Assembly (NCBI GenBank): GCA_009731375.1
Contig: BJOX01000294.1
Coordinates: forward strand, 288,919 to 348,708
Direction of reading: 5' to 3'
Origin: Paulinella micropora
Taxonomy: Eukaryota > Cercozoa > Imbricatea > Euglyphida
Length of the DNA: 59,790 nucleotides
Of this stretch, positions 59,073-59,790 are shown one piece after another. The notes below the pieces were generated by a model. The model saw only the letters and a program-made list of their open reading frames with translations. It was not told the origin of the DNA and did not search any database. Numbering within the stretch: position 1 is the first letter of the stretch; every line of letters starts with the position of its first letter. The position numbers and the translations under genes are program-made.

Positions 59073-59272
59073 CATACATATACATACATACATACATACA
59101 TACATACATACATACATACATACATACATACATACATGCATAAACATGCATGCATGCATGCATAAATACATACATAAATACATACATACATACATACATG
59201 CGTGCATGCATACCGAGACTTTGGTGTCTATGACGCACACAGCTGGCGGAGAGAACTTGTCCGGCTGCACCT
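42918..59272 (-). CDS. UFD1-like / TRAF-type zinc finger / UIM protein gene (5' end beyond window)
   Basis: Minus-strand exons: 59272-59214, 57720-57650, 56892-56833, 56409-56379, 54086-53966, 53178-53117, 52008-51976, 51661-51620, 51006-50959, 50733-50668, 50053-50038, 49378-49319, 48987-48956, 48222-48179, 47619-47558, 46545-46483, 45373-45315, 45202-45136, 44771-44721, 44604-44527, 44398-44333, 43910-43859, 43666-43605, 43163-42918. They total about 1,551 nt (517 residues). Phases agree except at 56,379/54,086, where an exon seems missing, and 53,117/52,008. Domain order: end of a UFD1 fold, a beta-sandwich, TRAFD1/XAF1-type fingers, two UIMs and a C2H2 finger. The UFD1 plus TRAF-finger plan is known from plant proteins such as Arabidopsis At4g15420. 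The likely role is binding ubiquitinated proteins; this is inferred. Confidence 0.8.
43178..44330. repeat. Intronic microsatellites: (GA)n, (GATA)n, (TTATG)n, (GT)n
   Basis: Runs: GA at 43,178-43,213 and 43,681-43,722; CAA at 43,269-43,301 and 43,414-43,441; GATA at 43,803-43,853; TTATG pentamers at 43,914-44,135; GT then GA at 44,190-44,330. A decayed copy of the exon start at 43,666 (ccatgattgacgactc on the minus strand) lies at 43,729-43,744. Confidence 0.9.
43859..43910 (-). CDS. UFD1/TRAF gene: UIM 2 exon
   Basis: The exon encodes [18 protein letters not shown]-x-x-A-I-x-x-S fits a second ubiquitin-interacting motif, though the acidic lead-in is short. Its phase-1 end completes an Ala codon with the next exon (43,666-43,605). 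Confidence 0.7.
44333..44398 (-). CDS. UFD1/TRAF gene: UIM 1 exon
   Basis: The exon encodes [20 protein letters not shown] then LE. The pattern E-E-E-E-x-x-L-x-x-A-I-x-x-S is the ubiquitin-interacting motif consensus, with the central Ala and the Ser in place. Acceptor and donor (GAG|GTCTCT) are good. Confidence 0.8.
44915..45185 (-). repeat. Four tandem copies of an exon end ([12 protein letters not shown])
   Basis: Minus-strand sequences coding [17 protein letters not shown] peptides lie near 44,920-44,952, 45,010-45,038, 45,070-45,103 and 45,136-45,180. Only the last joins in phase to its upstream exon. The others are partial copies that retain the donor region. Confidence 0.8.
45315..45905 (-). 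repeat. Copies of the [11 protein letters not shown] exon plus AGGAC/AGGAT pentamers
   Basis: The exon start (gtctgtgaccagcccttcgc) with its acceptor recurs near 45,755-45,800 and 45,855-45,895, and a partial copy lies near 45,432-45,455. A pentamer run (aggac, aggat) fills 45,586-45,750. Confidence 0.8.
45315..51006 (-). CDS. UFD1/TRAF gene: TRAFD1/XAF1-type zinc-finger exons
   Basis: Nine exons with fully consistent phases give successive fingers: [51 protein letters not shown] with [50 protein letters not shown]- or [16 protein letters not shown] with SSNCP; and [19 protein letters not shown]. The C-x2-C...H-x3-C modules and H-x-x-Y-C-G-S-K/R are hallmarks of TRAFD1/XAF1-type fingers. One exon is only 16 nt (50,053-50,038). 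Confidence 0.85.
46123..46255. repeat. Compact fold-back element
   Basis: Two inverted repeats are adjacent: tttctcggtcacc with ggtgaccgagaaa (46,118-46,160), and a longer hairpin with arms cggctcgccaaatttcacgt and acgtggaaattttggctagc around a GC-rich loop (46,172-46,250). It sits alone inside an intron and has no coding potential, so it resembles a fold-back element. Confidence 0.7.
46270..47310 (-). repeat. Array of about ten exon-end copies, including perfect 110-bp units
   Basis: Minus-strand copies of the HMSY exon region (gaggaacacatgagctac) occur at about 46,510, 46,620, 46,730, 46,840, 46,950, 47,067, 47,157 and 47,270, with more diverged ones at 46,290 and 46,388. From 46,511 to about 47,010 the unit is exactly 110 bp and essentially identical, so it is very young. 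Each unit keeps an acceptor-like TTTCAG. Confidence 0.9.
47340..48170. repeat. Intronic (GA)n, (CAATA)n, (GGACAA)n runs with exon copies
   Basis: GA/GATA runs lie at 47,353-47,545, CAATA pentamers at 47,630-47,730 and 47,775-47,940, and GGACAA hexamers at 48,055-48,165. Partial copies of the [11 protein letters not shown] exon lie at about 47,738-47,775 and 47,946-47,965. Confidence 0.9.
48225..48404. repeat. (GATA/GGTA)n tract
   Basis: This tetranucleotide run directly adjoins the 48,405-48,880 element. Confidence 0.9.
48405..48880 (-). mobile_element. ATCT-flanked retroposon-like element, copy 1
   Basis: This roughly 475-bp element reads gtggtttttttgaaatgggt to gtcgatatctcat on the minus strand and then runs into (CTAT)n. 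Two other copies lie at 58,076-58,195 and 58,267-58,774. The tetranucleotide tail on every copy fits a non-LTR or SINE-like element with a microsatellite tail. No clear A/B boxes or ORF were found. Confidence 0.7.
49020..50400. repeat. Intronic (ATCT)n and (GTAT/CATA)n tracts
   Basis: ATCT runs lie at 49,024-49,110, GTAT at 49,803-50,008 and CATA at 50,060-50,384. They produce many spurious Tyr/Ile/Cys-rich frames. Confidence 0.95.
49319..49800 (-). repeat. Copies of the HIHCPREGC exon and derivatives
   Basis: Besides the real exon (49,378-49,319), minus-strand copies of gccacacacatccactgccc with their acceptor lie at about 49,440-49,475 and 49,542-49,583. A diverged one lies at 49,768-49,802. 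Shorter echoes (catgtccagccctcgcatac) recur four to five times at 49,625-49,760. Confidence 0.8.
50440..50935. repeat. Intronic (GT)n, (GA)n, (ATCCAC/ATCCAT)n and an exon copy
   Basis: GT/GA runs occur at 50,447-50,525 and 50,575-50,648, and a hexamer run at 50,785-50,930. A decayed copy of the [10 protein letters not shown] exon end lies at 50,535-50,575, reading [11 protein letters not shown] then a stop. Confidence 0.85.
51040..51084. repeat. (TAA)n next to a SINE
   Basis: A short ATG/TAA run borders the SINE copy at 51,085. Confidence 0.9.
51085..51316 (-). mobile_element. tRNA-derived SINE, full-length, shorter subfamily
   Basis: The A-box, B-box and 3' end match the copies at 825 and 1,236, but the agtattttcattgaacatac segment is present once instead of twice. 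It sits in the intron upstream of the exon at 51,006 and is flanked by (TAA)n. Confidence 0.88.
51361..51410 (-). mobile_element. tRNA-derived SINE, 3' end fragment
   Basis: Only the last 50 bp of the SINE remain, between two (TAA)n runs, in the same orientation as its neighbour. Confidence 0.85.
51500..53100. repeat. Large (GTAT)n and (ATCT/ATCC)n intronic satellites
   Basis: GTAT repeats fill 51,664-51,960 and ATCT/ATCC repeats fill about 52,110-53,090. The small exons at 51,620-51,661 and 51,976-52,008 are embedded between them. Confidence 0.95.
53117..53760 (-). repeat. Four copies of the YFLALE exon start
   Basis: Besides the real exon (53,178-53,117), minus-strand copies with acceptor-like sequence lie at about 53,449-53,488 ([11 protein letters not shown]), 53,524-53,570 ([15 protein letters not shown]) and 53,710-53,752 ([13 protein letters not shown]). 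CATA and TTTC microsatellites separate them. Confidence 0.8.
53117..54086 (-). CDS. UFD1/TRAF gene: beta-sandwich exons
   Basis: Exon 54,086-53,966 encodes [18 protein letters not shown] and [20 protein letters not shown]. Exon 53,178-53,117 encodes [20 protein letters not shown], with the split Trp codon restored across the junction. The D/E-L-Y-V-S ... Y-x-x-A-V/L ... C-x-Y pattern fits the PPC-like sandwich found between the UFD1 domain and fingers in plant relatives. Confidence 0.72.
54922..55236 (+). repeat. Dispersed repeat, longest copy
   Basis: Bases 54,922-54,988 match 299-366 and bases 55,107-55,236 match, inverted, 14,810-14,936. The copy thus links two fragments found elsewhere into one element. 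It ends with (TAA)n. One frame repeats the [20 protein letters not shown] peptide of the decayed ORF at 14,799. Confidence 0.75.
55237..55790. repeat. (TAA)n then (CAA/CAG)n tract
   Basis: A TAA run (to about 55,297) passes into about 490 bp of CAA/CAG repeats. The polyglutamine frame it opens on the plus strand has no flanking coding sequence. Confidence 0.9.
55880..57420. repeat. (GATA/GGTA)n tracts with exon copies
   Basis: GATA/GGTA repeats fill 55,890-56,375 and 56,930-57,410. Between them are decayed copies of the exon start at 56,892 (cctcaacccgagcaagttcc on the minus strand) at about 56,958-56,996, 57,046-57,083, 57,320-57,352 and 57,414-57,446. A copy of the YFRFK exon end lies at about 55,860-55,880. 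Confidence 0.85.
56379..59272 (-). CDS. UFD1/TRAF gene: UFD1-domain end and linker exons
   Basis: Exon 59,272-59,214 encodes [19 protein letters not shown], which fits the last strand of UFD1 domains (x-P-x-x-A-V-x-I-x-E/D-T-D-x-x-V-D). Exon 57,720-57,650 continues [20 protein letters not shown]. Exon 56,892-56,833 gives [20 protein letters not shown] and exon 56,409-56,379 gives [10 protein letters not shown], leading into the beta-sandwich. All four phases join. The rest of the UFD1 fold must lie to the right of the window. Confidence 0.7.
57470..57635. repeat. (ATCCAGCC/ATCCAGTC)n octamer run
   Basis: Irregular ccagccat and ccagtcat repeats occupy the intron just downstream of the exon at 57,650. 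Confidence 0.85.
57800..58075. repeat. (CA)n and (ATCT)n tracts
   Basis: CA-rich then ATCT-rich microsatellites run up to the element fragment at 58,076. Confidence 0.95.
58076..58195 (+). mobile_element. ATCT-flanked element, 5'-truncated copy
   Basis: This is the 3' quarter of the element (cccttccgtgcaaacatcac to gtcgatatctcatc), preceded by (ATCT)n. 5' truncation is typical of target-primed retroposition. Confidence 0.75.
58267..58774 (+). mobile_element. ATCT-flanked element, full copy across a gap
   Basis: The left end (tggtttttttgaaa) matches the 5' end of the copy at 48,405-48,880. The sequence after the N-run (58,552-58,774) matches the rest through gtcgatatctcatc and then (ATCT)n. 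The gap length (271 N) roughly equals the missing part of the element. Confidence 0.75.
58775..59212. repeat. (ATCT)n and (CATA)n intronic tracts
   Basis: ATCT at 58,775-58,847, GATA at 58,875-58,920 and CATA at 58,945-59,205 end at the donor of the exon at 59,214. Confidence 0.95.
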
Positions 59273-59745
59273 CTTACCACAGCACAAGAGATAGCTAGTA
59301 GGTAGGTAGGTAGGTAGGTAGGAGAGAACTTGTCCGGCTGCACCTCTGACCACAGCACAACAGATAGCTAGATAGATAGCTAGGTAGGTAGGTAGGTAGG
59401 TAGGTAGGTAGGTGGGGTGGAGAGAACTTGTCCGGCTGCACCTCTGACCACAAGCACAACAGATAGCTAGGTAGGTAGGTAGGTAGGTAGCTAGGTAGCT
59501 AGGTAGGTAGGTAGGTAGGTAGGTAGGCTGGCGGAGAGAACTTGTCCGGCTGCACCTCTGACCACAGCACAAGAGATAGCTAGGTAGACAGCTAGCTAGG
59601 TAGGTAGGTAGGTAGGTAGGTAGGTAGGTGAGAACTTGTCCGGCTGCACCTCTGACCACAGCACAACAGATAGCTAGGTAGACAGCTAGGTAGGTAGGTA
59701 GGTAGGTAGGTAGGTAGGTAGGTAGGTAGGTAGGTAGGTAGAAAG
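59214..59745 (-). repeat. Five copies of the VQPDKFS exon start
   Basis: On the minus strand gtgctgtggtcagaggtgca followed by gccggacaagttctct recurs at about 59,235-59,280, 59,323-59,360, 59,420-59,455, 59,535-59,572 and 59,630-59,665, separated by GGTA repeats. Only the leftmost copy continues into the full exon. That copy has ttac where the others have tgac, changing the acceptor context. Confidence 0.85.

Positions 59746-59790
<45 letters not shown>
59743..59790. other. Poly-A run at the window end
   Basis: About 45 A close the window after (GGTA)n. This may be a contig end. Confidence 0.6.

Overview
This window is a repeat-choked, intron-rich nuclear segment from a eukaryote. The evidence is GT-AG introns with consistent phases, tRNA-derived SINEs, Ty1/copia and Ty3/gypsy retroelements, a Fanzor (eukaryotic TnpB-like) gene, and micro- and minisatellites in almost every intron. 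Coding exons are GC-rich and some host exons are only 16-70 nt. The species cannot be fixed from sequence alone; a protist or alga is my best guess. Thirteen N-runs interrupt the assembly, and many start or end in long G, C or T homopolymers.

Layout. (1) 1-1,800: dispersed-element fragments and tRNA-derived SINE copies in (TAA/TTA)n, including a head-to-head SINE palindrome. (2) 1,802-11,146, plus strand: a dynamin-superfamily GTPase gene. Twenty-one exons could be joined with consistent phase (about 951 codons; true 5' end not seen). (3) 11,147-16,030: AT-rich spacer with LTR-like and SINE fragments and two decayed ORF loci. (4) 16,033-26,067, minus strand: a roughly 10-kb Ty1/copia element with both LTRs and decayed gag-pol. 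(5) 26,068-30,240: a SINE, the 3' end of a second copia (minus) and a truncated Ty3/gypsy pol (plus). (6) 30,240-38,860: GC-rich island with a small membrane-protein ORF, a chain of fold-back palindromes and two tandem broken copies of a gene that ends in a cyclin fold after about 600 residues of unrecognised sequence. (7) 38,988-40,364, minus strand: a broken Fanzor gene whose 3' flank cuts into the duplicated cyclin unit. (8) 40,365-42,900: spacer with a 72-bp minisatellite and an LTR-like fragment. (9) 42,918-59,272, minus strand: a gene with the end of a UFD1-like domain, a beta-sandwich, TRAFD1/XAF1-type zinc fingers, two ubiquitin-interacting motifs and a final C2H2 finger. I placed 24 exons; the 5' end lies beyond the right edge.

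The two host genes point to membrane remodelling (dynamin-like) and ubiquitin recognition (UFD1/TRAF-finger/UIM). The rest is mobile or selfish DNA. Two themes stand out. First, both host genes carry many tandem copies of exon ends, with their splice sites, inside the introns. Second, the cyclin-fusion tandem pair next to a Fanzor gene looks like a transferred or viral-type island and is the best candidate for something undescribed.
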